Assembly: GCF_003312875.1 (NCBI RefSeq)
Contig: NZ_CP015163.1
Span: 8,680,001 to 8,744,000, forward strand
Length of the DNA stretch: 64,000 nt
Origin: Amycolatopsis albispora
GTDB lineage: Bacteria > Actinomycetota > Actinomycetes > Mycobacteriales > Pseudonocardiaceae
Direction of reading: 5' to 3'
In this document: positions 8,517-18,066 of the stretch, piece by piece
Position numbering within the stretch: position 1 is the first letter of the stretch
Layout of the letters: each line of letters opens with the position of its first letter
Notes under the pieces: model-generated
What the model was told of the DNA's origin: nothing
What the model saw: the letters and a program-made list of their open reading frames with translations, nothing else
Database searches by the model: none
Made by a program: the position numbers and the translations under genes

Positions 8517-9584
8517 ATGACGCGTTTTGTGACGAAGCTGGCCGCCGGTACGACGGCACTGGCCTTCGCGGTCGCGCCCGGGGTGGCGTCGGCCCAGGTC
8601 GACGAGGAGACCGGCCCGGTCGCCTACGCCAACGCCGCGGCGGCGAAGGTCGGCGAGGGGGAGAATGCGGGCACCCTGGTCACCGAGACGCAGAAGTCTC
8701 CGCTCAAGGCGGGCGAGTCGAGGCTGTCGCAGGACCGCATCCTGCTGCCCAAGGACGACGGCGAGAAGAACGCCATCGGCCCGAACTACCTGGTGCACCT
8801 CGGCAAGTACGACCCGGCGCACAGCCCGTACCCGGAAGGCGTCGCAAGCCGCGACCACAACGTCGTGGCGACGCTGAAGGACAACAACGTGCCCACGGCC
8901 ACCGCCGAGACCAACTACGCGCTGCAGGACACCTCGATCGGCGGCCACAGCGACCTCGAGAACACCCTCGTGGTGCTGAGCGGGGCCAAGACCAGCGTGG
9001 AATGCGCGGGCAGTGACAAGGTCACCGGCACCACCACCGCGGAGAAGCTCTGGGTGCGCAACGCCGACGGTGAACTCGTCGAAGAGAAGGTGCCCGCCGC
9101 CGGCGGTGAGGTAAAGCTGACCGACCTGCCGTTCGGCGCGCCGCGGGACACCGACGCCAAGGTCGGCGTCGAGGACCCCGCCAAGACGCGCTCCGACCTG
9201 ACCGTGCGCCCGATCTCCGAGTTCGACTCGCTGCTGCGCCAGGACCAGTGGCGCAAGGGGGAGCTGAACGCCGCCGCGGGCTGGCTCGTCGAGGTCGTCA
9301 CGCGCGTCAAGGACAAGGACGACAAGGTCATCGAGGAAGTCCCGAGCCGGTACGTGCTCGGCGGGGTCAGCTGCTCGATCCCGGAGAACTTCAAGCCGTC
9401 GGAGCCGCAGTCGAGCACCCCGCAGGTGCCGACGAAGATCCCGGCGGGCGCGATCACCCCGGAGCACACCGATGGTGGCGTGTCGCCGCTGGGCCTGTCG
9501 CTGCTCGGTGGTGGCTTGCTGCTGGGCACCGGTGCCGTGCTGACGCTGCGCCGTCGTCCCGCGCCGGCCGAGCGGAAGAGCTGA
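8517..9584 (+). CDS. Secreted surface protein with C-terminal membrane anchor
   Basis: The 355-residue protein has a signal peptide cut near ASA-Q (residue 27), a beta-rich exported body (residues 30-300), a Pro-rich spacer, and a C-terminal hydrophobic helix followed by RRRPAPAERKS. This is the layout of cell-wall sorted proteins, and the next gene is a sortase. A canonical LPXTG or LAXTG motif is missing, however: the spot before the helix reads EHTDGG. It may use a degenerate motif or simply stay membrane-anchored. Function unknown. Confidence 0.75.
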   Translation: MTRFVTKLAAGTTALAFAVAPGVASAQVDEETGPVAYANAAAAKVGEGENAGTLVTETQKSPLKAGESRLSQDRILLPKDDGEKNAIGPNYLVHLGKYDPAHSPYPEGVASRDHNVVATLKDNNVPTATAETNYALQDTSIGGHSDLENTLVVLSGAKTSVECAGSDKVTGTTTAEKLWVRNADGELVEEKVPAAGGEVKLTDLPFGAPRDTDAKVGVEDPAKTRSDLTVRPISEFDSLLRQDQWRKGELNAAAGWLVEVVTRVKDKDDKVIEEVPSRYVLGGVSCSIPENFKPSEPQSSTPQVPTKIPAGAITPEHTDGGVSPLGLSLLGGGLLLGTGAVLTLRRRPAPAERKS

Positions 9585-9588
9585 CCTG

Positions 9589-10254
9589 GTGGAAACGCCT
9601 CCCGTCGAGCCGGAAGTCCCGCGCCGCCGCAAGCTGATCGCGATCGTGCTCGCCGTCGTCGCGGTGGTGGTCACCGGGGTCGGGATCTGGGTGCTGGCCA
9701 GCGGCCCCGAGCCGGTGCCGGTGGCCCAGCCGCCCGCCCCGGTGCCGGTGCGGGTGCCGGCGGAGACCTCGGCCCCGGCCGCGCCGGTGCAGGTCGCCGA
9801 ACCCGCGCAGAGCCCCGGCACGGTCCGGCTGCCCGAGGGCGGCACGGCGAAGCTGGTCCGCAAGGAGGTCACCGCCGACGGCGTGCTGCCGATCCCGGAC
9901 GGCCTCGACGAAGCCACCTGGTGGGGCGCCAAGCTCGGCGACAGCCAGGGTGCGGCGCTGCTGTCCGGCCACGTGAACTGGAAGCGGCAGAACGGCCCGT
10001 TCGACGAGCTGTGGCGCAGCAACCCGGGGCAGGAGGTGAGCGTGGTGGACACCGGCGGCGGGCAGTGGAAGTACCGGATCACCGAGGTCCTCACGCTGCA
10101 CAAGAACGAACTGCCCCAGCACGCGCAGCAGCTGTTCGGCCAGGACGGGCCGCACCGGCTGGTGCTGGTGACCTGCGGCGGTGACTACGTGGGCGGTACC
10201 GAGGGCTATCAGGACAACCGGATCGTGACCGCGGAGCTCGTCTCGCGGCCGTGA
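9589..10254 (+). CDS. Class F-type sortase
   Basis: The 221-residue protein has a short cytoplasmic tail, one membrane helix (residues 15-36), a Pro/Val-rich linker, and a sortase barrel. The catalytic triad is visible: His in LLSGHVNWKR, Cys in LVLVTCGGDY, and Arg in YQDNRIVT. It cleaves a sorting motif and joins the protein to the cell wall or a partner. It starts 4 nt after the upstream surface protein, its likely substrate. The class is assigned from size and layout. Confidence 0.88.
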   Translation: METPPVEPEVPRRRKLIAIVLAVVAVVVTGVGIWVLASGPEPVPVAQPPAPVPVRVPAETSAPAAPVQVAEPAQSPGTVRLPEGGTAKLVRKEVTADGVLPIPDGLDEATWWGAKLGDSQGAALLSGHVNWKRQNGPFDELWRSNPGQEVSVVDTGGGQWKYRITEVLTLHKNELPQHAQQLFGQDGPHRLVLVTCGGDYVGGTEGYQDNRIVTAELVSRP

Positions 10255-10366
10255 TCCGCGTTTGCCTTTTCACCCAAGGTAAACCCCTCGCGGAGGGCGC
10301 GGAGCGCAGCGGATACCCTGACAGTTCCAAGTCAGATGTTCGTCCCCGCATGTCACGGAGCGTGGA

Positions 10367-11752
10367 GTGCCCGCCAACACCATCGAGACCGTAGTCAGTC
10401 TCTGCAAGCGTCGTGGTTTTGTCTTTCCGTGCGGGGAGATCTACGGGGGTACCCGGTCGGCGTGGGACTACGGCCCGCTCGGCGTGGAGATCAAGGAGAA
10501 CATCAAGCGCCAGTGGTGGAAGTCCATGGTGCAGGGCCGCGACGACGTGGTCGGCCTGGACTCCTCGGTGATCCTGCCGCGCCCGGTGTGGGTGGCCTCC
10601 GGTCACGTCGAGGCCTTCGTCGACCCGCTGGTCGAGTGCCTGTCGTGCCACAAGCGCTTCCGGGCCGACCACCTGAGCGAGGAGTACGCCGAGCGCAGCG
10701 GCAAGGAGATCGCCGAAGGCGACCTGACCGACGTGCCGTGCCCGAACTGCGGCACCCGCGGCCAGTACACCGAGCCGCGTGAGTTCAACGGCCTGCTCAA
10801 GACCTATCTCGGTCCGGTCGAGTCCGAGGAGGGCCTGCACTACCTCCGCCCGGAGACCGCGCAGGGCATCTTCGTCAACTTCCTCAACGTGCAGACCACC
10901 TCGCGGAAGAAGCCGCCGTTCGGCATCGGCCAGATCGGCAAGTCCTTCCGCAACGAGATCACCCCGGGCAACTTCATCTTCCGGACCCGCGAGTTCGAGC
11001 AGATGGAGATGGAGTTCTTCGTCGAGCCGGGTGAGGACGAGGTCTGGCACCAGCGCTGGATCGACACGCGCACCGAGTGGTACACCGATCTCGGCATCAA
11101 GCCGGAGAACCTGCGCCACTACGAGCACCCCAAGGAAAAGCTGTCGCACTACTCGAAGCGGACGGTGGACATCGAGTACCGCTTCGGCTTCGGCGGCCAG
11201 GAGTGGGGTGAGCTGGAAGGCATCGCGAACCGCACCGACTTCGACCTCACCACGCACTCGAACCACTCCGGCGTGGACCTGTCCTACTTCGACCAGGCCA
11301 GCGGCCAGCGCTACCGGCCGTTCGTGATCGAGCCGGCGGCCGGTGTCGGCCGGTCGATGATGGCCTTCCTGGTCGACGCCTACACCGAGGACGAGGTGCC
11401 CAACGCCAAGGGCGGCGTGGACAAGCGCGTGGTGCTGAAGCTGGACTACCGGCTCGCGCCGTACAAGGTGGCCGTGCTGCCGCTCTCGCGCAACGCCGAC
11501 CTCACGCCGAAGGCCCGCGACGTGGCGGCCGCGCTGCGCAAGCACTGGCACGTCGACTTCGACGACGCCGGGTCGATCGGCAAGCGCTACCGCCGCCAGG
11601 AGGAGATCGGCACGCCGTTCTGCGTCACCGTCGACTTCGACTCGCTCGAGGACCACGCGGTGACCGTGCGCGAGCGCGACACCATGCGCCAGGAGCGGAT
11701 CTCGATCGACCAGCTGGAGTCCTACCTGGCCGCGCGGCTGATCGGCTGCTGA
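10367..11752 (+). CDS. glyS: Glycyl-tRNA synthetase, class II dimeric type
   Basis: The 461-residue enzyme shows the class II layout of the alpha2 glycyl-tRNA synthetase: [12 protein letters not shown] at the N-terminus, a zinc-like Cys pair region (CLSCHKRF and CPNCGTRG), motif 2 ([24 protein letters not shown]), and motif 3 ([14 protein letters not shown]). A C-terminal anticodon-binding domain follows. It charges tRNA-Gly in the cytoplasm. The GTG at 10367 starts the conserved N-terminus. Confidence 0.97.
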   Translation: MPANTIETVVSLCKRRGFVFPCGEIYGGTRSAWDYGPLGVEIKENIKRQWWKSMVQGRDDVVGLDSSVILPRPVWVASGHVEAFVDPLVECLSCHKRFRADHLSEEYAERSGKEIAEGDLTDVPCPNCGTRGQYTEPREFNGLLKTYLGPVESEEGLHYLRPETAQGIFVNFLNVQTTSRKKPPFGIGQIGKSFRNEITPGNFIFRTREFEQMEMEFFVEPGEDEVWHQRWIDTRTEWYTDLGIKPENLRHYEHPKEKLSHYSKRTVDIEYRFGFGGQEWGELEGIANRTDFDLTTHSNHSGVDLSYFDQASGQRYRPFVIEPAAGVGRSMMAFLVDAYTEDEVPNAKGGVDKRVVLKLDYRLAPYKVAVLPLSRNADLTPKARDVAAALRKHWHVDFDDAGSIGKRYRRQEEIGTPFCVTVDFDSLEDHAVTVRERDTMRQERISIDQLESYLAARLIGC

Positions 11753-11827
11753 CCCCTGACGGATGTCATGGGCAGGTCGTGACGAGCGGCCTGGGGTCCG
11801 GGCGGCCTCCGGCGCGACGCTGGAGGC

Positions 11828-12730
11828 ATGACCAGAGATTCACACGCGGTCCGGCTTTCGGGGCTGCGCAAGCACTACGGGACGGTCCGGGCGGTCGACG
11901 GCGTCGAGCTGGCCATCGCGCCGGGTGAAGTCGTCGCCCTGCTCGGGCCGAACGGCGCCGGGAAGTCCACCACGGTGGACCTGCTGCTCGGGCTGACCCG
12001 GCCGGACGCGGGCACGGCCACGATCTTCGGGCTGAGCCCGGCCGAAGCGGTGGCCGACGGCGTCATCGGCGCGATGCTGCAGGGCGGTGCGCTGCTCGAA
12101 GACGCGACCGTCGGCGAGATGGTGGAAATGGTGGCGTCGCTGCACCGCGCGCCGCTGCCGGTGGGCGAGGCGCTGCGCCGCGCGGGGGTCACCGAACTCG
12201 CCGGGCGGCGCGGGACCAAGCTGTCGGGCGGGCAGAAGCAGCGCGCGCGGTTCGCCATCGCGCTGGTCAGCGATCCGAGCCTGCTGGTGCTCGACGAGCC
12301 CACCGCGGCGATGGACGTCGGCACGCGCCGGGAGTTCTGGCGCGGGATGCACGAGTTCACGAACACCGGCCGGACCGTGCTGTTTGCCACGCACTACCTC
12401 GAAGAGGCCGAGGACTTCGCCGACCGGGTGGTGCTGATGCGCGGTGGCCGGGTGGTCGCCGACGGTTCGGTGGCCCAGGTGCGGGCGCTGGCCGGTGGCC
12501 GCACCATCCGCGCGGTGGTGCCCGGCCTGAGCGCGGCCGTGGCCGGGGAACTGCCGGGAGTGTCCGATGTGGAGCAACGCGGTGAGCAGGTGGCGTTGTC
12601 CAGCCGGGATTCCGATGCCACCCTGCGTGCGCTGCTGCGCGAATACCCGGCGGCACACGAGATCGAGGTGTCCGCGGTCGGTCTCGAAGGCGCGTTCCTG
12701 TCCCTGACCGCCGAAGGGAGCGCCCGATGA
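11828..12730 (+). CDS. ABC exporter ATP-binding subunit
   Basis: The 300-residue protein has Walker A GPNGAGKST, the signature LSGGQKQR, Walker B LLVLDEPTAAMD and the switch His (LFATHYLEE). A C-terminal extension of about 80 residues is typical of drug/lipid exporter ATPases. It overlaps the permease gene by ATGA and heads a four-gene operon with a sensor kinase and response regulator. The ribosome site lies unusually close to the ATG (one base). The exported substrate is unknown. Confidence 0.92.
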   Translation: MTRDSHAVRLSGLRKHYGTVRAVDGVELAIAPGEVVALLGPNGAGKSTTVDLLLGLTRPDAGTATIFGLSPAEAVADGVIGAMLQGGALLEDATVGEMVEMVASLHRAPLPVGEALRRAGVTELAGRRGTKLSGGQKQRARFAIALVSDPSLLVLDEPTAAMDVGTRREFWRGMHEFTNTGRTVLFATHYLEEAEDFADRVVLMRGGRVVADGSVAQVRALAGGRTIRAVVPGLSAAVAGELPGVSDVEQRGEQVALSSRDSDATLRALLREYPAAHEIEVSAVGLEGAFLSLTAEGSAR

Positions 12731-13467
12731 GCCTGGCCTATCTGCGGCTGGAGATTCGCCGCACCTTCCGCTCCACCCGGTTCGTGGTTTTCGCCGTGGT
12801 CTTCCCGGTGGTGATGTTCCTGTTGCAGGCCAACCTTTTCCTGCCAGCCGGGACGCCGCACCGGGCGGAGCTGGTCGGCGTGTTCATGGTCAACATGATG
12901 GCCTTCGGCGTGCTGTCGGCGGCGATGGCCGGTGGCGGCAGGCTCGCGCTGGAACGGGCGGGCGGCTGGCAGCGCCAGCTGCGGCTGACCCCGTTGTCGG
13001 GCGCCGGGTACCTCGGCGGCAAGGGGTTGTCCGGGATGCTGGTGGCGCTGCCCGCGCTGGTGCTGGTGCCGGTGGTCGCGGTGATCACCGAGGGCGTGCA
13101 CCTCGGGTTCGACGGCTGGCTGCGGGCGGGGCTCGGCAGCTGGCTCGGCGCGGTGCCGTTCGTGCTGCTCGGCCTGCTGCTCGGGCAGTTCGGCACGCCG
13201 GAGTCGATGCAGCCGCTGGGCATGCTGGTGACCATGACGATGGGCTTTCTCGGCGGGCTGTGGGTGCCGATCGACACCATGCCCGAATGGCTGCGCGGGG
13301 TGTCGCAGCTGCTGCCGAGCTACTGGCTGACCCAGCTCGGCCGGGGCGCGGTGACCAGCGAGCTGTCGGTGAGCCTGCTCACCGCGGTGGCCGTGCTGGC
13401 CGGGTGGACCGTGGTGCTCGGTGCGATAGTGATCCGGCGTTACCGCGCCGACAGCGCACGGGTTTGA
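12727..13467 (+). CDS. ABC-2 type exporter permease
   Basis: The 246-residue protein has six predicted membrane helices and the ABC-2 pattern: a cytoplasmic N-terminus (LRLEIRRTFRSTRF), and the conserved GLWVPIDTMPEWLRGVSQLLP segment between the last helices. It pairs with the preceding ATPase, overlapping it by 4 nt, and is followed by a DesK-like kinase. Kinase-linked ABC-2 pumps of this kind often respond to membrane stress or antibiotics; that role is inferred. Confidence 0.88.
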   Translation: MSLAYLRLEIRRTFRSTRFVVFAVVFPVVMFLLQANLFLPAGTPHRAELVGVFMVNMMAFGVLSAAMAGGGRLALERAGGWQRQLRLTPLSGAGYLGGKGLSGMLVALPALVLVPVVAVITEGVHLGFDGWLRAGLGSWLGAVPFVLLGLLLGQFGTPESMQPLGMLVTMTMGFLGGLWVPIDTMPEWLRGVSQLLPSYWLTQLGRGAVTSELSVSLLTAVAVLAGWTVVLGAIVIRRYRADSARV

Positions 13468-13481
13468 GGGGATCGGGCGAG

Positions 13482-14612
13482 ATGGTGAACTGGCGGGACG
13501 GCCGGTGGGAGGACACGTCGCGGACGTCGGGACCGAGCCGGTTCCCGGTGCGCTGGCTGGTGATCTCCTCGCTGCTGTTGCTGCCGTTCGTCATCCCGTC
13601 GAGCATCGAGCTGCTGGAGCGCGAGCACCGCTGGCCGGTGCTCGTGCTGTCCTTCGCGCTGGTGGCGGGCTATTGCGCGGGGTACCTGGCGATGCCGGTG
13701 CTGTTGCCGGTGCGCCGGGTGGGCACGCGGCTCGCCTGGTGCGCCGCGCACGTGGTGGCGGGGTTCGCGCTGCTGGTGCTGTTCGGCGACGAGCACATGT
13801 ACCTGATGGTGTACTCGATCTCGATGGTCGCCTTCGCGTTGCCGACGCCGATCGTGCTGGCCGTCGACGGGGTCGCGGTGCTCGGGCTGACCGGCTGGCT
13901 GCTGGTGGAGGGACGGTTCCTCGCGGAGCTGGGGAATCTGGTCACCGTGGTGTCGGTGAGCATCGCGATGTTCTTCATGGGCAGGCTTTCGCGGATGGTG
14001 CGGCAGTTGCGCGCGGCGCAGGAGGAGATCGCCGCGCTGGCGGTCAGCGCCGAACGCGAGCGGCTGGCTCGCGATCTGCACGACCTGCTGGGGCACAGCA
14101 TCACCACGATCGCGGTGAAGGCCGGGCTGGCGCGCCGGATGCTGGAGACCGCGCACGACGAGCGGTCCGCCGTCGAGGAGATCCGCTCGATCGAAGGGCT
14201 GGCCAGGAGCACGCTGGCGGACGTGCGCGCCACCGTCACCGAGTACCGCGAGGTGTCACTGCCCGCGGAACTGGCCGGGGCGCGTGAGGCGCTGCGGGCC
14301 GCGGAGATCCGCGCGGAACTGCCGTCCGCGGTGGACGACGTGCGGCCGGAGCTGCGGGGTGTGTTCGGTTACGTGGTGCGGGAGGCGGTGACCAACGTGA
14401 TCCGGCACTCGGGGGCGCGGGTGGTACGGATCTCACTCGGCGAAGACTGGATCGAGATCACCGACGACGGCGCGAACCCACCCGGTGCGCCGGGCAACGG
14501 CCTGCGGGGGCTGGGGGAGCGGCTGGCTGCGGTTGGTGGCTCGGTGCAAGCGGAACCACTGACCGGCGGCGGTTTCCGAGTACGAGCGAGCGCGGGGGAG
14601 GCAGCGGCGTGA
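13482..14612 (+). CDS. Sensor histidine kinase, DesK/HisKA_3 type
   Basis: The 376-residue protein has about six N-terminal membrane helices (residues 22-170), then a HisKA_3 dimerisation helix with the phospho-acceptor His in LARDLHDLLGHSITTIA. An ATPase domain follows with the N box EAVTNVIRHS and G boxes EITDDG and GNGLRGLGERL. I chose the ATG at 13482, 14 nt after the permease stop. The cognate regulator begins at 14824; a repeated insert of about 210 bp separates the two genes. Confidence 0.92.
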   Translation: MVNWRDGRWEDTSRTSGPSRFPVRWLVISSLLLLPFVIPSSIELLEREHRWPVLVLSFALVAGYCAGYLAMPVLLPVRRVGTRLAWCAAHVVAGFALLVLFGDEHMYLMVYSISMVAFALPTPIVLAVDGVAVLGLTGWLLVEGRFLAELGNLVTVVSVSIAMFFMGRLSRMVRQLRAAQEEIAALAVSAERERLARDLHDLLGHSITTIAVKAGLARRMLETAHDERSAVEEIRSIEGLARSTLADVRATVTEYREVSLPAELAGAREALRAAEIRAELPSAVDDVRPELRGVFGYVVREAVTNVIRHSGARVVRISLGEDWIEITDDGANPPGAPGNGLRGLGERLAAVGGSVQAEPLTGGGFRVRASAGEAAA

Positions 14613-14640
14613 TCAAGGCGCGGGCGGTGATGCACCCGGC

Positions 14641-14826
14641 GGCGGTCTTCGGGTACGAGTGGCCGCAGGAGCCAGTGGCGGTTCCCGGGGGCGCGTGGCC
14701 GCGGAAGGTGGCGCCGGTGCGCTGGTGCGAGGGGCAGCGGGAGGTGGCGCCGGTTTTCGGGTGCGAGTGGCCGCAGGAGCCATCGGCGATTCCCGGGGGC
14801 GCGTGGCCGCCGGAGGTGGTGGCGTG
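14641..14826 (+). repeat. Tandem repeat, period 108 bp, between kinase and regulator genes
   Basis: Two 78-bp copies (14641-14718 and 14749-14826) are about 88% identical by eye and share GAGTGGCCGCAGGAGCCA. Between them lies a stretch (14719-14735) that matches 16 of 17 bases of the regulator's own 5' region (14854-14870). The array carries a 72-codon frame (14609-14827) whose GTG overlaps the kinase stop and whose TGA overlaps the regulator GTG. That frame may only be a by-product of duplication at an ancestral GTGA junction. Confidence 0.8.
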
Positions 14827-15429
14827 ATCCGGGTGCTGGTGGCCGACGACCAGGCGCTGGTGCGAGGCGCCCTGGCGGCCATGCTCGGGCTGGAGCCGGA
14901 CATCGAGGTGGTGGCGCAGGCGGCCTCGGGCGACGAGGTGGTCGCGCTCGCCCGTGCCTCCGAAGTGGACGTTGTCCTGCTCGACGTGCAGATGCCCGGC
15001 AAGGACGGGCTGGAAGCCGCCGCCGAGCTGCACGCCGCGCTGCCCGGCTGCCGGATCATCGTGTGCACCACCTTCGGCAGGCCGGGTTACCTCGCCAGGG
15101 CGATGGCCGCCGGGGCGGCCGGCTTCGTGGTCAAGGACAGCCCGCCGGAGCAGCTGGTGGACGCCGTCCGGCGGGTCCACAGTGGACTGCGCGTGGTGGA
15201 CCCGGCGCTGGCCGCGGAATCGCTGGCCACCGGCACCAGCCCGCTGACCGGGCGGGAGCTGGAAGTACTGCGCGCCGCCGGTGATGGGGCCACGGTGGCC
15301 GACGTGGCCGCGCGGCTGCACCTGTCCGACGGCACCGTGCGCAACCACCTGTCCGCCGCCATCGGGAAGACCGGCGCCCGCACGCGCGCGGAGGCCATCC
15401 GCATCGCCGAGGACCGCGGCTGGCTGTAG
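14824..15429 (+). CDS. NarL/DesR-type response regulator
   Basis: The 201-residue protein has a receiver domain (VADDQALVRGALAAML, with the phospho-accepting Asp in VDVVLLDVQMPGKDG and Lys in VVKDSPPEQL) and a LuxR-type helix-turn-helix (LTGRELEVLRAAGDG, VRNHLSAAIGKTGARTR). GGAGG precedes the GTG at 14824; the frame is open further upstream through the repeat but without a good ribosome site. It is the partner of the adjacent kinase and probably controls the ABC exporter operon. Confidence 0.93.
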   Translation: MIRVLVADDQALVRGALAAMLGLEPDIEVVAQAASGDEVVALARASEVDVVLLDVQMPGKDGLEAAAELHAALPGCRIIVCTTFGRPGYLARAMAAGAAGFVVKDSPPEQLVDAVRRVHSGLRVVDPALAAESLATGTSPLTGRELEVLRAAGDGATVADVAARLHLSDGTVRNHLSAAIGKTGARTRAEAIRIAEDRGWL

Positions 15430-15441
15430 GCCCCCTCCGGA

Positions 15442-15496
15442 TGTCACGAATGTGGCTTTCGAGACGCCAAACGTCTCGAAAGCCACATTCGTGACA
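15442..15496. repeat. 55-bp perfect inverted repeat, copy 2
   Basis: This copy is identical to the one at 4148-4202, including the CCAAA loop. It lies 12 nt after the stop of the response regulator gene, again in a terminator-like position. Confidence 0.95.
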
Positions 15497-15590
15497 CTGC
15501 GAGCGCCCGCCGCCGCCTGAGCCCGGCGGCCCGGCCTGGTCCGTAGGGGGTACTCGCTACGGAGCGTGCATCTGTCAGGATTTCCCCACT

Positions 15591-16244
15591 ATGACTGCGC
15601 GAATCCCCGGACGTGTGAGTGCTGCCCGCTGGGTGCGCCGTGCCGTGGTCGGCGCGGTGCTGATCGCGCTGCTCGTGGTCGGCGGCACCGCGGTCCGGGT
15701 GTGGCAGGTGGCCAGGCTGGACGACCGCTCCCCGGCCGACGTCATCGTGGTGCTCGGCGCGGCCCAGTACAACGGCAAGCCGTCGGAGGTGTTCCGCGCG
15801 CGCCTGGTGCACGCGAAGCAGCTCTACGACAGCGGCGTCGCCAAGTACGTGCTGACTTCGGGCGGTTCCGCGGAGGGGGACAGCTACACCGAGGCCGAGG
15901 CGGGCGCGCGGTGGCTGATCGAGCGCGGCGTGCCCCGCGAGCACACGATCGTGGTCGGGGAGGGGCGTGACACGCTCGGCACGCTCCACGCGGTCTCCGA
16001 CGAGGTGCACCGGCGCGGCATGGCCAGCGCGGTGCTGGTCAGCGACCCGTGGCACTCACTGCGGGCGGAGACGATGGCCGAGGACGTCGGGCTGGACGCG
16101 TGGACCTCGCCGACCCACCGCGGCCCGATCGTGCAGACCAGGGAAACCCAGGCGAAGTACATCTTCCGGGAAACCGGGGCGCTGCTGTACTACCGGCTTT
16201 CGAAACGCCCCGCGGACGATATCGGCGGCACCGGTATCAGCTGA
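15591..16244 (+). CDS. YdcF/SanA-like DUF218 protein
   Basis: The 217-residue protein has one N-terminal membrane helix (residues 16-38) and an extracytoplasmic DUF218 domain. Its conserved acidic and Gly motifs include ADVIVVLGAAQYNG, VLTSGGSAEGDSYTEA and SDPWHSLRA. Relatives (SanA, ElyC, YdcF) affect cell-envelope integrity and lipid-carrier metabolism in other bacteria. The exact activity here is unknown. Confidence 0.87.
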   Translation: MTARIPGRVSAARWVRRAVVGAVLIALLVVGGTAVRVWQVARLDDRSPADVIVVLGAAQYNGKPSEVFRARLVHAKQLYDSGVAKYVLTSGGSAEGDSYTEAEAGARWLIERGVPREHTIVVGEGRDTLGTLHAVSDEVHRRGMASAVLVSDPWHSLRAETMAEDVGLDAWTSPTHRGPIVQTRETQAKYIFRETGALLYYRLSKRPADDIGGTGIS

Positions 16245-16302
16245 GCAACCGCTATTCCACACCCGCCGATCATGTGATTCTCCCGCCTTGCGGAAACAAT
16301 TC

Positions 16303-16647
16303 TCACGCCGCCGATTCACCGGGTAACGGCGGCACCACGGAGAGCCGCCGGCTCCCGTAACCCTGGATCGGGCGCGCCAGCGCGGCCAGTCCGGCCGGGG
16401 TCAGCTCGGCCCGCACCCAGGTGCCCGGCAGGGCCGGTCCGGCCGCCCTGATCAGCCCCGCCCTGGCCAGTTCGTGGGAAGTCGCCTGGTCACTGCAGTG
16501 CAGGCCGTCCACCCTGAGGTCCGGCTCGCAGCTCGCGGTCAGCTCGGCCCGGCCCGCCTGCACCGCGCGCAGCATCGCGCGGGCCCGGTGGGTGATGACC
16601 GGTGTTCGCTCAGGAGTGACGACTTCGGCTCTTTCGGCGCTTGTCAT
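16303..16647 (-). CDS. Small winged-helix-like protein, unknown function
   Basis: This 114-residue protein has a helix-rich N-terminus (THRARAMLRAVQAGRAELT), a Cys pair (SCEPD and LHCSDQ), and a ATSHELARAGLIRAA ... AELTPAGLAAL pattern that resembles the recognition helix and wing of MarR/PadR-type domains. Codon use is typical of the host. It is divergent from dgt. It could be a small DNA-binding regulator; no target is known. Confidence 0.7.
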   Translation of the reverse strand: MTSAERAEVVTPERTPVITHRARAMLRAVQAGRAELTASCEPDLRVDGLHCSDQATSHELARAGLIRAAGPALPGTWVRAELTPAGLAALARPIQGYGSRRLSVVPPLPGESAA

Positions 16648-16787
16648 AACTCATCACCGCCTCCGTGCTTCCAGTGTTCGTGGTGACTGGAATCACAATC
16701 GTCTCCTGGTTTGCTTTCCGCGGGCACCCGAGAAAGTCCCTAGGGGAACCCCTATTTCGGCAAGCCGGGGCGGTTAAGCTGGCGGAG

Positions 16788-18056
16788 GTGAACTCCTACA
16801 CGGCGCACGACGCCGAGCGAAGGCTCGCCGAGCCGCCCAAGGGCGCGGTGCTCGCGGGCGCGCGGGCCGACGCCCGCAGCGCGTTCGCGCGTGACCGGGC
16901 CCGGGTGCTGCACTCGGCTGCCCTGCGCCGGCTGGCCGGGAAAACGCAGGTCGTGGGCCCCGGTGAGGGCACCGAGGTGAGCGGGGTGCCGCGCACCAGG
17001 TTGACCCATTCGCTGGAGGTCGCCCAAATCGGCCGCGGCATCGCCGAGGAGCTGGGCGCCGACCCGGACCTGGTGGACACCGCCGGGCTGGCGCACGACA
17101 TCGGCCACCCGCCGTTCGGCCACAACGGCGAGCACGCGCTGAACGAGGCGGCGCAGCCCTGCGGCGGGTTCGAGGGCAACGCGCAGACGCTGCGCATCCT
17201 GGCCAGGCTCGAGCCGAAGGTGCTCGACGGGCCGGAGACCGCCGGGCTCAACCTGACCAGGGCCTGCCTGGACGCGGCGACGAAGTACCCGTGGCCGCGC
17301 ACCGCCGGGGTGGCCAAGTTCGGGGTGTACGCCGACGACCTCGGCGTGTTCCGCTGGATGCGCGAGGGCGCGCCGGAGGGCCGCACCTGCCTGGAGGCCC
17401 AGATCATGGACTGGGCCGACGACGTGGCCTACTCGGTGCACGACGTGGAGGACGGCGTGCTCGCCGGGCGCATCTCGTTCCGCGTGCTGGCCGACTCGCA
17501 GGAGCGGGCCGCGCTGGCGGAACTGGCGGCCAAGCACTTCTCCGCCGCCCCGGTGTCCACTTTGGAGGGTGCGGCGCGCGGGCTGCTGGAACTGCCGGTG
17601 GTGAAGGAGCTGGCCGAGCGCTACGACGCCTCGCTCGGCGCCCAGGTGGCGCTCAAGCGGATGACCAGCGAGCTGGTCGGCCGGTTCGCCTCGGCGGCGG
17701 TCACCGGCACCAGGGAGGCCCACGGCGACGGCCCGCTGACCCGGTACGCCGCTTCGCTGGCGGTGCCGGAGCAGGTGGGTGCCGAGGTGGCCGTGCTCAA
17801 GGCATTGGCGCTGCGGTACGTGATGAGCGACCCGCGGCGGCTGGCCATGCAGGACGGCCAGCGGCAGCTGCTCATCGAGCTGGTCGAGGTGCTGGCCAGG
17901 CAGGCGCCCGAACCACTGGACCCGATCTTCCAGCCAGCCTGGACCGCCGCGGCCGACGACGCCGCGCGCCTGCGCGTGGTGATCGACCAGGTCGCCTCGC
18001 TCACTGACGCACAAGCCCACGCTTGGCACTCGTGGCACACGGGTCGTCACGCGTAG
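16788..18056 (+). CDS. dgt: Deoxyguanosinetriphosphate triphosphohydrolase-like HD protein
   Basis: The 422-residue protein has the HD-domain metal ligands in [11 protein letters not shown] and [18 protein letters not shown] and a downstream Asp ([18 protein letters not shown]). It hydrolyses dNTPs to the nucleoside and triphosphate, helping set dNTP pools. The GTG at 16788 gives the conserved start [17 protein letters not shown] abuts it, so it may be translated leaderless. It belongs to the conserved dgt-dnaG neighbourhood of actinobacteria, here separated by an accessory insert. Confidence 0.93.
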   Translation: MNSYTAHDAERRLAEPPKGAVLAGARADARSAFARDRARVLHSAALRRLAGKTQVVGPGEGTEVSGVPRTRLTHSLEVAQIGRGIAEELGADPDLVDTAGLAHDIGHPPFGHNGEHALNEAAQPCGGFEGNAQTLRILARLEPKVLDGPETAGLNLTRACLDAATKYPWPRTAGVAKFGVYADDLGVFRWMREGAPEGRTCLEAQIMDWADDVAYSVHDVEDGVLAGRISFRVLADSQERAALAELAAKHFSAAPVSTLEGAARGLLELPVVKELAERYDASLGAQVALKRMTSELVGRFASAAVTGTREAHGDGPLTRYAASLAVPEQVGAEVAVLKALALRYVMSDPRRLAMQDGQRQLLIELVEVLARQAPEPLDPIFQPAWTAAADDAARLRVVIDQVASLTDAQAHAWHSWHTGRHA

Positions 18057-18066
18057 GGTCGGTGCC

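Noticed and set aside
14609..14827. A 72-codon gene between kinase and regulator
   Set aside because: It consists almost wholly of the tandem repeat and has Trp/Pro/Gly-rich low-complexity content. Kept only as part of the repeat entry.
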